The notes: generated by a model not told the origin, from the letters alone. DNA of 64,000 bases from Ichthyophis bannanicus (GCA_033557465.1 CM066033.1:1241627523-1241691522), one strand, 5' to 3'; shown: positions 43,798 through 55,089, numbered from the stretch's first letter. Numbers and translations: made by a program.

Positions 43798-45576
43798 TCA
43801 TATTTTGTGGTAAATTTGCTTGATGGTGTTGCTGATGTGCGTTTTAAATTTGAGCTGCTGGTCTAACGTAGCACCTAGGTAGCGGATGCTGGGTCTACTT
43901 GGGAGTTCAGCGTCTCTTGTCTTTAATGTCGGCAATGGTGAGAAGGATTGATTTCTTGTGATGAACAGTACGTCCGTCTTGCTGAAGTTTATCTTGAGGC
44001 TCTGTGAGTGGAGCCAGTCAGTTACGGCCTCGAAGCATTTTACTAGTTGGGAGAAATCAGGATGGTCGATAGTGAATGGAGTGAAGAGTAGTACGTCATC
44101 TGCGTAGATCAGGCATGATATGTTAAATGAGTGGATTATTTCACATATGGGTTGCATGTATATATTGAATAAGAGGGCAGAGAGTGAGGAGCCCTGAGGT
44201 ACACCATATTTTTGTTGGAAAAGCTCAGAGGTTGTGGATCGTGTCCGTACCTGCTGCAATCTGTCCGTTAGATAGAATTTACACCAACTCCATGCTGAGC
44301 TGTTAATTCCCTTATCCTGGAGCCGTATCAAGAGTTGTTCATGGTTTATGGAGTCAAACGCAGCAGCAATGTCCAGGAAAATTAAAGCATATCCTTGTTT
44401 GATGTTGCCGATCCCCATGATCAATGTGTTGATGAGTGTGGCAAGGAGAGTTTCAACGCCATGTGATTCCCTAAAGCCATGTTGGCATGGGTCAATGGGA
44501 GCTGTAGAGTCAATGTGGTCCTGTATTTGACGTTGGACGACCTTCTCGATTATCTTTGCTAGCAGCGGGATGCTAGATATTGGTCGGTATGATTCTACCT
44601 TCTGGGAATTTAGTTTGGTGTTCTTCAGAAGGGGCCGGATTGACGTCTGCTTGAGGCATGATGGGAATAGTCCTGTAGAGGACAGGTCAATGATCTTGGC
44701 TAATATAGGGCTGATTTCCTTATGTAGTGATCTTATCCAGAATGCTGGGCAAGGGTTGTTTGGAGCAGTGGTGGCATTGCTGACAGCAATGATGTCCTCA
44801 ATACTTGCAGCCGATGGTGTCATGAGAGAAGTAAGTGTCTTAAGTTGGGCTGGATTGTTACTGGGTCTGGACAGCGTGACTTTGCTGACGTTATTGGTTT
44901 TGGCCAGCAGGTAGTCTGCGTAGTCCTGGAGGTGTATCATGGCTGGTTGGGAGGATGAGGGTTCCTTCGTTAGCGTCTTCACTATATTGAACAGCTCGTG
45001 GGGTTTATTCAGTGATCTGCTTAAGAGTTCAGAGTGATGTTCTTTCATTTTTGTTGATATTAAGTCCCGGTGTGTCTGCAGATGGGAGTTGTAAGCTGTC
45101 TGGTTTGTTGAGGACTGTGTACGTCGCCATTTTCTTTCTAGTTTCCTCAGTAGGTGTAGTGAGGTCCATAGCTCGGTGGTGTACCAGCGTGCAGGTTTTC
45201 TACTTCTTGGTTGCTTATCTGAAGCCTGTGGTTTGGCTTGGTTAGATATGCATGCAAAGGAGCTCAGGCTGTTGTTCCATGAGGCCATCACCTCTTCAAG
45301 GTTCAGTGACGCAATAGTGATGTTAGGAAGGACCTCTTTGATGATCACCTCTCTGTCAAAGAGTCTGAAAAGTCCTGAGGGTGCTGCTGATTTTTCCGTT
45401 ACTTTCGTTGTCCGTTCACTATCCTGGTGCATAGGTATTTGGAATCTGATTAGATTGTGGTCCGACCATGGGACAGGGGATATAGTTACGTTGAAGTTGT
45501 AGTTCGAGCTCACATCTGGTCGAGGGATGAAAATGAGGTCTAGTATGTTACCTTTTCGATGGGCGGGGGCATCCAC
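43798..45576 (-). pseudogene. L2 LINE reverse transcriptase
   Basis: 592 residues. The N-terminus (DAPAHRKGNILDLIFIPR) is the last strand of the endonuclease, continuing in frame after a single stop codon. The RT begins near residue 230. Motifs in order: SYRPISSIPLLAKIIEKV; FLDIAAAFDSINHEQLL (motif A, Asp); GVPQGSSLSALLFNIYM (motif B); SCLIYADDVLLF (catalytic YADD); INFSKTDVLF; RYLGATLD. Every catalytic position is intact. The protein would nick and copy its RNA at the target. Confidence 0.85.
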
Positions 45577-45582
45577 TATTTG

Positions 45583-46329
45583 TTAGTAGCCCAGGTTGTT
45601 GAGTGCTTCAAGGAAGGCTTTGGAATGATTATCCTGTAGGGCTGGTAGGTTAAAATCACCCAGTACCCAGTTCGGCTTGCATGTGTTCTTGGGGTTAGAG
45701 GCTAGGTCAATTATATTTGCGAGGTCTTCAGGAGATGAAGCTGTGGATCTGTAGATAAGGTTGATGGTATTGTGGTTGTTGGATATGGTGATCACATCAA
45801 AGTGTGTTGAGCTGTTAGAGCTGATCGTTTGATACTGGAGCTCCGTTTTTACCAGAATGAAGGCACCACCTCCTCTGCAGTTTGTTCTGTGGCATGTATG
45901 GATTGAGAAGTCAGGGGGGATGAGTTGGTTGATGAGGGCTGAATCTGAAACAGTGAGCCATGATTCTGTCACTAGCAGGATGTCTAGCCCGAGGTATGGT
46001 ATGAGGTCAGTGATGACTGGCCACTTTTTACGGATAGACCGTGCGTTTATGAGGTCACACTTCAGGTTGCGTGGGTTTTGGTGTTGCTCCCCTTTGGGTT
46101 TTGTGGTGTATTGAAGCGGTATGTGGATTAAGTATGGGTGAGCGTTCTGGGAGGTTTCTGTTGGTGTGCGGTGTGTGTTACTGTAACGTCTCCTTCCTTG
46201 GCCTCGTATGATCGGAATCAGGTTGTGGGCAGAGGCAAAGGAGAGGGAGCCGGTGTGTGTTACTGTAATGTCTCCTTCCTTGGCCTCATATGATTGGAAT
46301 TGGGTTGTGGGCAGAGGAGAGGGAGCCAT
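45583..46329 (-). pseudogene. L2 LINE endonuclease domain
   Basis: 248 residues. The first 80 are low-complexity and partly come from a duplicated 5' segment. The nuclease begins at LKCDLINARSIRKK, followed by LDILLVTESWL (catalytic Glu), NCRGGGAFILVK, and NWVLGDFNLPAL (catalytic Asp and Asn). The domain belongs to the exonuclease III-like fold used by LINEs. A TAA ends it just before the last strand. The Met at 46329 may not be the native start. Confidence 0.8.
46174..46328. repeat. Tandem duplication of about 77 bp at LINE 5' end
   Basis: Two adjacent copies, each GTGTGTTACTGTAA then GTCTCCTTCCTTGGCCTC and GTTGTGGGCAGAGG then GAGAGGGAGCC. The second differs at several sites, mostly C/T changes. 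Such 5' tandem monomers are often LINE promoters. Confidence 0.85.
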
Positions 46330-46663
46330 TGAGGATGTTGCTGAGGAGGTATAGACTGGTTAGGGTTATAATGGATATGGCCATTGCTACCTTTTTTTTC
46401 AGATGTTCTGGCTGAGACATCCCAGAGTGCACTTGAACATCCTTTCTAAAATGCTCCCTAAGGGCCTGATTCTGTCCCTGACATCGACCCCCTCTGTACG
46501 TCCGGTCTGAACCAGACGTACACAGGGGATCGCAATTCTGATCCTGCGGGGGCATGTCTAGTACCATGGGATCAGAAATGCGAACAGTCCTGCATGTGCA
46601 GGCCGGGACTTTGATTCAGTCCAGACTGCACGTACAGGACTGACCCTAGCTAACTCAGTCAAG

Positions 46664-46729
46664 GCTCTTCAATGGAGCCGCGGCACCATGGCATCATGTT
46701 GTCATGGCACCACGGCTCCATTGAAGAGC
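46664..46729. repeat. Hairpin with 27 bp arms
   Basis: 46664-46690 pairs with 46703-46729 with three mismatches and a 12 bp loop (core CTTCAATGGAGCCG). It lies in a GC-rich block (46440-47130) that is probably a separate DNA element. Confidence 0.8.
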
Positions 46730-47256
46730 TGCGATGCCGGCTGCCACAAAATAAAGAGTATTTTCCAAAGCCCGACCCACGATCTGGCCTCCTAAGGCCA
46801 GGGTCGAGCTGCGGGCAATGTCCCCTTGGCTCCCCCTGCCCCATTCGTGTCCCGTGCATACACTTTGAAAACATCCAGGGAAGTTATTCCATCTCGGAGG
46901 TGAAATAACTTCCCCGCACATGTCACCGGCCCTGGACATACAGGGTCAACATTAGAATCAGCTCTGTACATCCAGGGCCGGCGACCACCCCGACTCCACC
47001 CCTTCCCCATCCCCGTCTAACTTCCCCACATAACCGGCAGGGAAGTTAGTCACGGTGGGGAGAAGGCACGAATAGCAGGGATGGATGTCCCGTCGGGCCA
47101 TCCATCCCTGCTATGTCATAGAATAACCCCCTTTTGTAAAATACTCTGGAAACTGTGAAACTTGGACATCTCTTTTTTTATCTAGATGGCCAATGCAAAA
47201 TTGGTTGTCATGCATGCAGCACTGACAAATATTATAAAATTAGGTCCTGATATTCT

Positions 47257-47637
47257 AAAGGCATTTACATGGTTTACTGACCGCTAACCACTCAGCATTG
47301 GGGCATGTCGTAGACATTCTGGGGTGCCATGGGTGGTGACAGTCACAAACTGGGTAGCAGTGATATTGCACTGCTACCCAGTTAGCGACCTGTGGGTAAA
47401 ACTAGGTGAAGCAAAAGCTGACCTAGTTTTACTTGTGGGAGCTAAACGGGTAATGGTGCAATATCACTGCTACTCGGTTAGCTTCTGCAGCTGTGGAGGC
47501 TGTGCGATGACCCCGGATATTCAATGCTGGGGCTGATATGACCCTGGCACTGAATATCTGGGGTTAGAGGTTGGAGGTCGGCGGCAACGGTTTTGTGCAG
47601 TAGCAACACATAACCATTCCAATTGAATATCTGACCC
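47257..47637. repeat. Fold-back repeat related to 6306-6775
   Basis: GGGTAGCAGTGATATTGCAC pairs with GTGCAATATCACTGCTAC about 90 bp on. AACTAGGTGAAGC and GCTGACCTAGTT are also inverted. CACTGAATATCTGG words match the 6.3 kb block. Confidence 0.5.
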
Positions 47638-47640
47638 TTA

Positions 47641-47965
47641 ATCTGTGGACTGCCCAAAGAACAAACCAGTTAGTACTAGAGGAGATCAAACCAAAGCTTT
47701 CTTTAGAAGTTCAGATGACAAGACTTCGACTTTCATACTTTGGACACATCATGCGAAGAAAGAGATCATTAGAGATAGACATCATGCTTGGCAAAGTAGA
47801 AGGTCAACGCAAAAGAGGAAGACCAGCAATGAGATGGATCGATACAATAATAGCAGCTATGGGTGCCACTCTATCAACAATGAGCCATCTGACTGAAGAC
47901 CGAACACAGTTTTGGACAACTATCCAGAGGGTCGCCATTTGATGGCACTTAACAGCAACAACAAT
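47641..47965 (+). pseudogene. LINE RT C-terminal fragment, R4/Dong-like
   Basis: The frame 47715-47942 reads TRLRLSYFGHIMRRKRSLE, then IMLGKVEGQRKRGRPAMRW. The FGHIMRR and G-K-x-E-G-x-R-x-RGRP-x-RW blocks are typical of the extreme C-terminus of R4/Dong-type and related RTs. The stop is followed within a few bases by GATGGCACTTAACAGCAAC, a tail whose start matches the TGACGGCAC end of the SINEs at 11591 and 63347. 5'-truncated, non-functional. Confidence 0.6.
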
Positions 47966-48164
47966 CTTTGGGACGTATATTGTTAATCAATTAGGTATTT
48001 TTCACAAATGGTTTTCTCTAACCCCTCAGCTCTTTTATATAAAAACTCATAAGTTATCTCTTCTGATGAGAGCATCTATTTCCAAAATATGCACACACTT
48101 TTTTCATTAAATGATTATGAAATGAAAAGTATAGGAAAACAGGAAAATGAAAAAGCAAGCCTAC

Positions 48165-48231
48165 CATTAATCATCTGCTCACAGACTTGTCTTGCAACAG
48201 CTCGCATCATGTTTTGAGAAGCCATGTCACC
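48165..48231 (-). CDS. COL12A1: Collagen XII exon, start of NC2
   Basis: 67 bp, acceptor TACTTTTAAG ending at 48232, donor GTAGGC from 48164. It enters in phase 0 and leaves in phase 1. It encodes [20 protein letters not shown] and then IN, the non-repetitive first half of the NC2 hinge between COL2 and COL1. This block, with its Met pair and single Cys, is one of the most diagnostic stretches of collagen XII. The next exon in gene order is over 12 kb away (35885), because a DIRS and an L2 element lie in the intron. Confidence 0.96.
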
Positions 48232-48325
48232 CTTAAAAGTAAATTCAAAATGCATTTTAATAGCAAAATGTGAATGTTTTTGTTAAGGATTAGAAACCAA
48301 TGTGAAAAAAAATATGGACACTTAC

Positions 48326-48361
48326 CCTTTCGCCTTTTTCTCCTCTCAATCCTACTGAACC
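48326..48361 (-). CDS. COL12A1: Collagen XII exon, end of COL2
   Basis: 36 bp, phase 0 at both ends, acceptor TTATCTTAG, donor GTAAGT. It encodes GSVGLRGEKGER, four Gly-X-Y triplets with a GEKGER charged motif, the last of the COL2 helix. The intron to the next exon is only 94 bp. Exon sizes that are multiples of 9 or 18 bp with complete triplets are usual for collagen helices. Confidence 0.94.
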
Positions 48362-48479
48362 CTAAGATAAAATATATTTTGTTAATTCATGCAGCCATGG
48401 TCAGTATGACCCATTGAATATTCATCTTTTTAATAGTCAACCTGGACAATCACATAATTTGGGATTAGGTAATTAGTCC

Positions 48480-49095
48480 CAATCCCATCTCTTTCCAATC
48501 AAAGCCCCCCCCCCTTTGATCTGATCCCCCACCCTCTGATCAGCAGCCCCCCTCAAGAACCCCTTTCCTTCCTGCCACACCCCCCACCCCCCCGGGAAAG
48601 CAACTCAACAATCCAAGATCTCCCTCAACCCCCCCCCCATCCCAATCAGGTTCTAGATGTCACTGGTGTCATTTTGAGAGCTGCCAGATCTGGGGCAGGA
48701 GCAGGGTAAAAACTGGGAGGAGCTTGACAGGATGGGGAAGGGTCCGGATTAGAGCCTGATCGGGGTGGGGAGTTCTTGGGGGAGGGCTTGGATTAATGGG
48801 TTGCTTTCCGGAGGGAGGAAGTTCTGAAGGGTGGGCATGCTGATCAGTGGGTGGTGGATCAAATTAGGGGTGGTGCTGATCATTAGGGGGGTCATATTTG
48901 GTGGTTTTGTTGGTGAGTCATTCATTTGGCTCTTGGGGATGCACTGGAACATTGCAGTCGCTGTCTTCCTGCTGCTCTCCTGCAGCACTGCGGCCGCGTT
49001 CCCTGCCTCTGCGGGTAGCATGGTTACTCCCATTCTACCTGCCAAGGCAGAAAATGTGGCTGCCATATGTGGTGTCTGCCCTGCACTTTAAATTC
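48480..49095. repeat. Poly-C/G-rich interspersed repeat
   Basis: C-runs (48508-48520, 48631-48640) and CTGATCAG words on the left mirror G-rich GATCAGTGGGTGG and GATTAGAGCCTGATCGGGG words on the right, giving a rough inverted symmetry. Probably a DNA element; the ORFs here are compositional. Confidence 0.35.
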
Positions 49096-49099
49096 CGGG

Positions 49100-52000
49100 T
49101 AGTATAAGTCACACTGAGAGAGATATTGAGTGTCTTCTGAATGTTTTTATAGACAGCCTCAGATAGTGCCACAGCAAACTATGGGCAGAATCAGGGCAGA
49201 GACATGAGTTATCTGGATCACAGTGATTTTCAGTGCCACTCTCTACCATCCGCCACTCACTGCAGTATCTGGATCTTCAATGCCAGCCTCTAAATGGACA
49301 CCGGCCTTGACTAGCGATATGTTTAACAGCAGCAGCTGGCATGTGGGGCAGGCTGAAAGCGGAAGCCCAATAGCTTTCAAACATTTTTCTTCCTTTGTTT
49401 CTCTACAAAGGTATTAAGGGGGCAATTTTATATTGAGCAGTGTAAAGTTACGCACCAATGACATGCATAAATCATGTATGTTCCATGATTTTTGTGCACG
49501 AATAGGCCTTTATGTACATGCATTAGATGGGCATTATTCTATAAGTACACGCATCAGGCCGATAGCATGTACCTTTGGTGTGGGGATGGCCAGGGGCAGA
49601 GAATTGGGTAGTGCAAAATGTACACATGCAAATTATAAAATACCATAACGTAAGGACATTTTTTACAAAGTGACCTGTAGGAGCATGCTTTTACTCCAAG
49701 TCTATGTGCTGTACATATCGTCTAACACCCCTATTATATAAAGAAAAATATGCACACCCTTTTCTTTATAGATTAGGCACAATTTGTGTGTGTTGGAACA
49801 TGCGTTAACCTAAGCAACCTTCATTACCTCCTAAGGGTTTACATTGTAAGTCCCGGCGTTGCCTGCAGGACCATAAGCCCGAAGGCATGTTTTCAAGGGC
49901 AAATTACTTCCCTTTGAACATGCAGAGCCAGTACCTGCACACTCTGTATCTGGTTATCCAGCTAAAAATGTTAGAAAATTGCTCTCCAAAAGGGCAGTAG
50001 GTAACAAGCATCCTCTTGTAAGAATCTACATGCTGCAGACGCGTGATTATTAGGCAGTCAAGGTATGATTGTCTTGAAGAGTTCTGCAACATTGCAAAAC
50101 CTATTCTTTGAATCAGTTACACTCCTTGTTGGCATCACACTCAAGCAAAATGAAGAAAGAGGTTTTACTTTTTAAGCCTATGACAATGTTTCCCAAGCCT
50201 ACCCCCAAGACCCACCTGATAGATGTTCTTTTCAGGACACCTGCAATGAATATGTTTTAGGGATGTGCATTTTTGTATCATTTCTTTTCATTTTGTAGTA
50301 GTGTGCGCTATTTCAGTTAGTGGTCGTTAAATAGAAATAGCATATCCTATGAACCAATGAAGTGGACCAAGACAAAACAAAACAAAACTGTTGAGAGGAA
50401 CTTGAAATGGGGTACCAGAGACCTTTGAAAGAGGCAATATGGAGAATGGCTTGGAATTCACTAGCAGCCTGGAAAGATATGTGTACCCAAAACCAAGGCC
50501 AGATTGAGCAGAATGGGACAGAATGTTTTTGCTTCTTCTAATTCAGCTAAGCAATGTGTCTCTGCTTATTTTGTCCCATAACAAGACTTGTAACAAAAGT
50601 GGTGCTGACAACGCAGTTTTTCCATCAATAAATGAGGTGCTCTGGTCTAGCCAGGTGGACGGGGATTTACAGGAACTGCTCACGCTAGCAGGACTGTAGA
50701 CTCCCTTCCCTTAAGGCCTTAAGAGTACGGTGTTTTTAACATAATTCTGTGTGTGTGAATTGTTTTATTACGTATTATTACTCTCTCTCTCTCCCATTGC
50801 TTTGAGTGAAGGGATGAAGCCCAAGAACCCTGGTTCTGTTGCAGGTGAGGGGTGAAGCAGGGTACATTCAAAAACAAAATTATACTGCTATATGTATGAG
50901 ATATTCATATACTTAGAAAATCCAATGTATGCAAAGAAATCTTACACATATTCATTGCAGATATCCTGATGAGCAGACTCATTAGGTGGGCCTCTAGACG
51001 GGGCTCAGAAACATTAGTCTCGGACACTTCATATCCATCATCACAACATGCTCATGAAAGCAGCACTTTTATCCCATGGCTGCCACTGAAAACCAGCCAC
51101 CATGGGAACAACCTAGCCAACTACTACCACATTCACTAAGGTCCATGGCTTAATGTGTAATATCTGTTACACTCACATGCAGAAGATTATTGGCTCAAGT
51201 CCCAGATTGGCCAGAGCAAAGAAAACAAACCATTTGCTAAGGTCATTTAATTGGAAGCCAAACAGCAATATGAAAAATACCATGAATTGTTATCTACTAT
51301 GTACAGAAGCAGATTTGTTAACACTGCATACAACTTCATAGTGAATGAGACTCCTATTTTTCAATCGGCTAGTTAAAAATAGTTTATTCCAAAAATCAAA
51401 TGCCCACTGCAACACACCCTCAGCACTGGATAAGAGTTACAAAACAAGCAAAACAAAATCTCCTTCCAAACAACCTTTTTTTTCTTATGTAAAATGCATA
51501 TTGACATTTCAAAACACCTTCTATATTAAAACCCAAAATGGATTAATTTGGGTTAATAATACACAATGTTTAAAACATCACCAGAGGCCTGTAGGAGAAA
51601 TCTGTGTTATCAGTGACGAAGTAGAAGGATTGTCCAGAGAAGGACAAGGAAGAAATGTATGAGACAGCGGGAGCTGCAGCCCTGATTTTGACTAGGAGTT
51701 GTATGGGCAGTAAAGCTAAAACCTTGTATTTTATGCTTATTGCTTGCTGTAAACCACTCTGAAGCCTTTTGGGAGGCGCGATCTATAAAAGCTTAAGCTT
51801 CTTTCTCGTTAAGGGAAATGAGCTTTCTGTTTAACAGCAGTTCTTGTTTGGTCATTGCAGTGACCAAAGATTGTGCTCCTGAAATGTTTCTTCTTCGTTT
51901 ATCACCACCAAACTGGTGCTAGTGACAAGTGCAAAAATCATTCCAGAGACTTCAGTAATAACCAGTTAAAGGTTTAGCTCTTGCCCACTGGTTTTTGTGC

Positions 52001-52548
52001 ATTGAGCATGGTTATGCATTGCTTTTGCGCAAAGCTGCCTTTTAAGTGTTAACAGCCAGCATAAAATACGGTACTAGATAGGCACTTAGACACTTCATTA
52101 GAAGACTCCACCTAAAAAAAATAAGGCCAACCTTTGAAAAAAAAAAAAAGAATTATACTGAATTAATATACTATGGACCTGATGTGCTATAGGGATTTTC
52201 CCATTTTGTGTCTATGAGGGAAATGCTTAGCACGTAAGCTCTGATACAGCATATATGCAGCAGTTCTGATGAACTTGCCTTTTATATTTGAAAAATGTAA
52301 CTTGGCGTATGTAAGCTTGTGCTTCTAGCAGTGGAAAATGATTACCACAGTTTCCAGCCCAAGCTATTTCAACCACTGAGAAAGATGCTCTCTAAGCGCT
52401 AAATTGTTTGAAATTAGGCTTGTGGTCGAAGCTCAGTTACAGCGTATTAACCTTCATAATGAAAACATCTACACGACTTCATGTCTAGCCATGCTGTCCT
52501 CACACTGAATTCTGATGTGCATGCCAGGAATATAAATTTTTGTCTTAC
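49100..52548. other. COL12A1 intron with minor repeat debris
   Basis: Includes a tRNA-like piece at about 51130-51215 (GGCTTAATGTGTAATATC, TTGGCTCAAGTCCC), a LINE-like tail at 51690-51800 (TGTAAACCACTCTGAAGCC and GCGCGATCTATAAAAG), and a CT run at 50780. No other coding exon was seen. Confidence 0.4.
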
Positions 52549-52620
52549 TGGTAATCCATTATCTCCTGACTTTCCTGGTTTACCATTTGGGCCTGGTGCT
52601 CCTGGAGCTCCTGGGGGACC
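52549..52620 (-). CDS. COL12A1: Collagen XII exon, COL2 domain
   Basis: 72 bp, phase 0 at both ends, acceptor CTTTTGCAG ending at 52621, donor GTAAGA from 52548. It encodes eight complete Gly-X-Y triplets from GPPGAPGAPGPNGKPGKSG to DNGLP. Two GKP/GKS triplets give lysine sites typical for hydroxylation. The frame is uninterrupted and flanked by good splice sites, and it joins in frame to 57009 upstream and 48361 downstream. Confidence 0.94.
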
Positions 52621-53187
52621 CTGCAAAAGAAAGCACAAATACACTACTAGGATACTTATCTAAAATCTAGTGTACAGAGAACTCAAGCATTATATAATGT
52701 GTTCTAAAATTATTTAAAACTAGCCAAAATCCACTGCCATTTCTGAATGAAAGAACAAATGAATATTTCATTATACTTCATGAATTACTTATATATTTGT
52801 TGTTGTTGTTGCGCGGGTATATGTGAGGTTGTATTCTATTACAAAATGTTCTGTTATTACTCCAGCACCTCTTTCCTGGTCTATTCAGGAACACAGCAGA
52901 CCAATTATTTATATCTTATTAGTACCCAAATTCATGTCTCAGATAAATCCACTGCAGGAGAGAAGAAAGGTGAGAAGAACCAAGGAGAAGCATTTCAGCA
53001 TCATAAGATACTATACACTTATTCCCAAAGACAGAACCGTGACATTTTTCCTAAGCTATTTGGTCGGGATTTCATGAACAGGCAGCTATTTTAACTAACT
53101 GTAGAGTGGATAGCTGGCTCTTTCACTTACATATCCTGGCAGGTAATTATAAATTGCAAGAGGCCAGAATCAAAAGAAAAAGAGGGC

Positions 53188-53285
53188 TGGGAAAGGAGCA
53201 TAACAGAGCCGATACAGGCCGTAAGAGGGGGAGCGGAACGGAGGCGGCAGGAAGGAGAGATGAACAGAGGCAAGGAGAGATGTTT
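53188..53285 (-). mobile_element. Fragment related to the hAT at 54109, inverted
   Basis: GGGAAAGGAGCATAACAGAG then CCGATACAGGCCG and GGAGGCGGCAGGAAGGAGAG are the reverse complement of 54410-54557. A second, truncated copy of the same non-autonomous family, facing the other way about 1.2 kb away. Confidence 0.75.
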
Positions 53286-53410
53286 AGAAAGCCTCCTGCA
53301 CATACCGCAGGAACTTTGCAGCTAATGCCAGCTTGCTGGAGCCATCATCCAGTGTTAGCTGCAAAGCCGTTCACGCTTTTGTAAACAGACTGTCATGCTA
53401 TAGGTATCAA

Positions 53411-53438
53411 TATTATTACTATTATTATTATTATTAAT
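53411..53438. repeat. (ATT)n microsatellite
   Basis: About nine ATT units, slightly interrupted. Confidence 0.9.
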
Positions 53439-53667
53439 AAATTTATAACCTGCTGCTATGTCATGCCAGAACCCTCGGCATCATCTTCCGGAGTTCTCAT
53501 TCTCTCTGTCAGGCCCACAATTAAGCCATTTTAAGAGACGCTCCATGGATGGAGGCTTGCTTTTGAAGGGGCGTACCCAAGGGATAGACTTTGATAGCTC
53601 CTTTTGTAGTGATGGATGTATGGCACTTTTGTTAAACTTCTCCCTTGGATTCTATTCACACTTGGAG

Positions 53668-54094
53668 AGGGTCTTCTACTAAAGGGCACTAACCCCGTGC
53701 TGTGACCTGCGGTAACTGTTAGCTTGGGGCCAGCACAGTTAGTGCAACCCAATTTCCACGCTAACAGTGCTTCACGCATTAGGGTGGTAAGAGGGTAGAT
53801 TACAGGTGGAGATTAGGCAAGGGGAGTGCCTTGCAGTCAAAGCACCCTGCATTAAGGGTGAGGCATGTGTTGAGTGTGGATGTACTTACCACCGCTTCCA
53901 CAGGTGGAGGTAGGTGCACCCATGATATCTTTATGCCACATTAGGGAAGGTTGCACTGTGTTAACTGCAGAGAACATGCTGTCCACACCCCCAAAGGTCA
54001 ATGTGGTGGTAGTGCACCTAACGTCCTATAGCTTTGAGTGCTATCAGCACATTAGGTGTAACACCATAACGCCCTTTAATAAAAGGGCCCCTTG
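53668..54094. mobile_element. Harbinger-like MITE
   Basis: Left TCTTCTACTAAAGGGCAC and right GCCCTTTAATAAAAGGGCCCC are inverted. About 430 bp, no ORF. The hAT element at 54109 is inserted only about 15 bp beyond its right end. Confidence 0.5.
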
Positions 54095-54108
54095 GAAAGC
54101 TTATAGAC

Positions 54109-54956
54109 TAGGAGTGTCCAACCTTTTAGCTTGCAGGGCCACATGGACAATTTTTTAAAAGGTCACGGGCCAGAGCAGCCGCCCCCCCCCCCTGTCAGCT
54201 CCTTTCCAGCCTCCCCCCGTCAGCTCCTTTCCAGCCTCTCTCCCCCCCGTCAGCTCCTTTCCAGTTTTCAGCCCTCTTTTTCTCTGTCAGCCCCTTTCCA
54301 GCCCTATTTTGCCCCCTCTGTCAGCTCCTTTCCAGTTTCTGTCCTCTTTCCCCCTGTGCAGCTGCACTCCATTCCCCTTCCTGCAGCCCCCAAAGCTCCG
54401 TTCCTCTGTCCTTGCCTCTGTTCATCTCTCCTTCCTGCTGCCTCCGTTCCGCTCCTCCCCCTGCAGCCCCCGAAGCTCCATTCCTCTCTCCTTCCTGCCG
54501 CCTCCGTTTCACTCCCCCTCTTGCGGCCTGTATCGGCTCTGTTATGCTCCTTTCCCTTCCCAAGCAGCTGCCATAGCCGTAATTTAAAAGGAAGCGATGT
54601 GGACACTTCCGGCCATTTGGAGCCCCTGAAACTGCATTCCGCGCTCTAGTGTCTCATATGTTTTGAGGGCGGGACACAGTTTCAGGGGTTACAAAGTGCC
54701 GGAAGGGTCCGTTTTGCTTTCTTTTTCATTTAAATTATCGCTATGACAGCTGCTTGGAGAGGGGAAAGTGAATAATGGAGCTGATATGGGCTGCAGGAGA
54801 GGGAGTGGAATGGAGCTTTTTTTTTTTTTTTTAAACGTGAGGCAGCTCTTTTGGGGGCATTTTCGCCGATGGGTAGGGAGGTTGGCTGGATCAGGCCATA
54901 TAAAAATGCCTGGCGGGCTGGACTCTGGCCCACGGGCCGTATGTTGGACACCCCTG
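54109..54956. mobile_element. Non-autonomous hAT transposon with perfect 8 bp target duplication
   Basis: Starts TAGGAGTGTCCAACC and ends GTTGGACACCCCTG, inverted with two mismatches, the CAGGGGTGTCCAAC type of hAT terminus. TTATAGAC occurs directly outside both ends (54101-54108 and 54957-54964), the 8 bp duplication expected of hAT. 848 bp. The interior is C/T-rich and repetitive, with open frames rich in Pro and Ser that reflect composition, not a transposase. Confidence 0.88.
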
Positions 54957-55089
54957 TTATAGACTAACACCCTACTACGATGTTATCCTTTGTTGCCCCA
55001 GTTCTTATTTATTTCTGGGGAATCAGTTTATTGGGTTGGGAGGTGAGTATTTGGTAAGTGCCTAATCACTGTCTGAGAAAAGGGGTTGG

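Larger units (their letters stand above)
43026..46430 (-). mobile_element. L2-type LINE, nearly full length
   Basis: Non-LTR retrotransposon with an apurinic-like endonuclease (46329-45583), reverse transcriptase (45576-43798) and C-terminal part (43706-43224), ending in a 3' tail. Read on the minus strand the tail is GTGAACCGCACTG, then GAGCGCGGTATATAAAAGC and an (AAATA)n run at 43026. The endonuclease and RT are in one frame, interrupted only by a TAA at 45585-45583. One further frameshift lies between 43798 and 43706. It sits in the large intron between the NC2 exons. The 5' limit is approximate. Confidence 0.8.

Noticed and set aside
54131..54649. 172-residue Pro/Ser-rich frame
   Set aside because: It lies wholly inside the non-autonomous hAT and simply translates its CT-rich tandem repeats.
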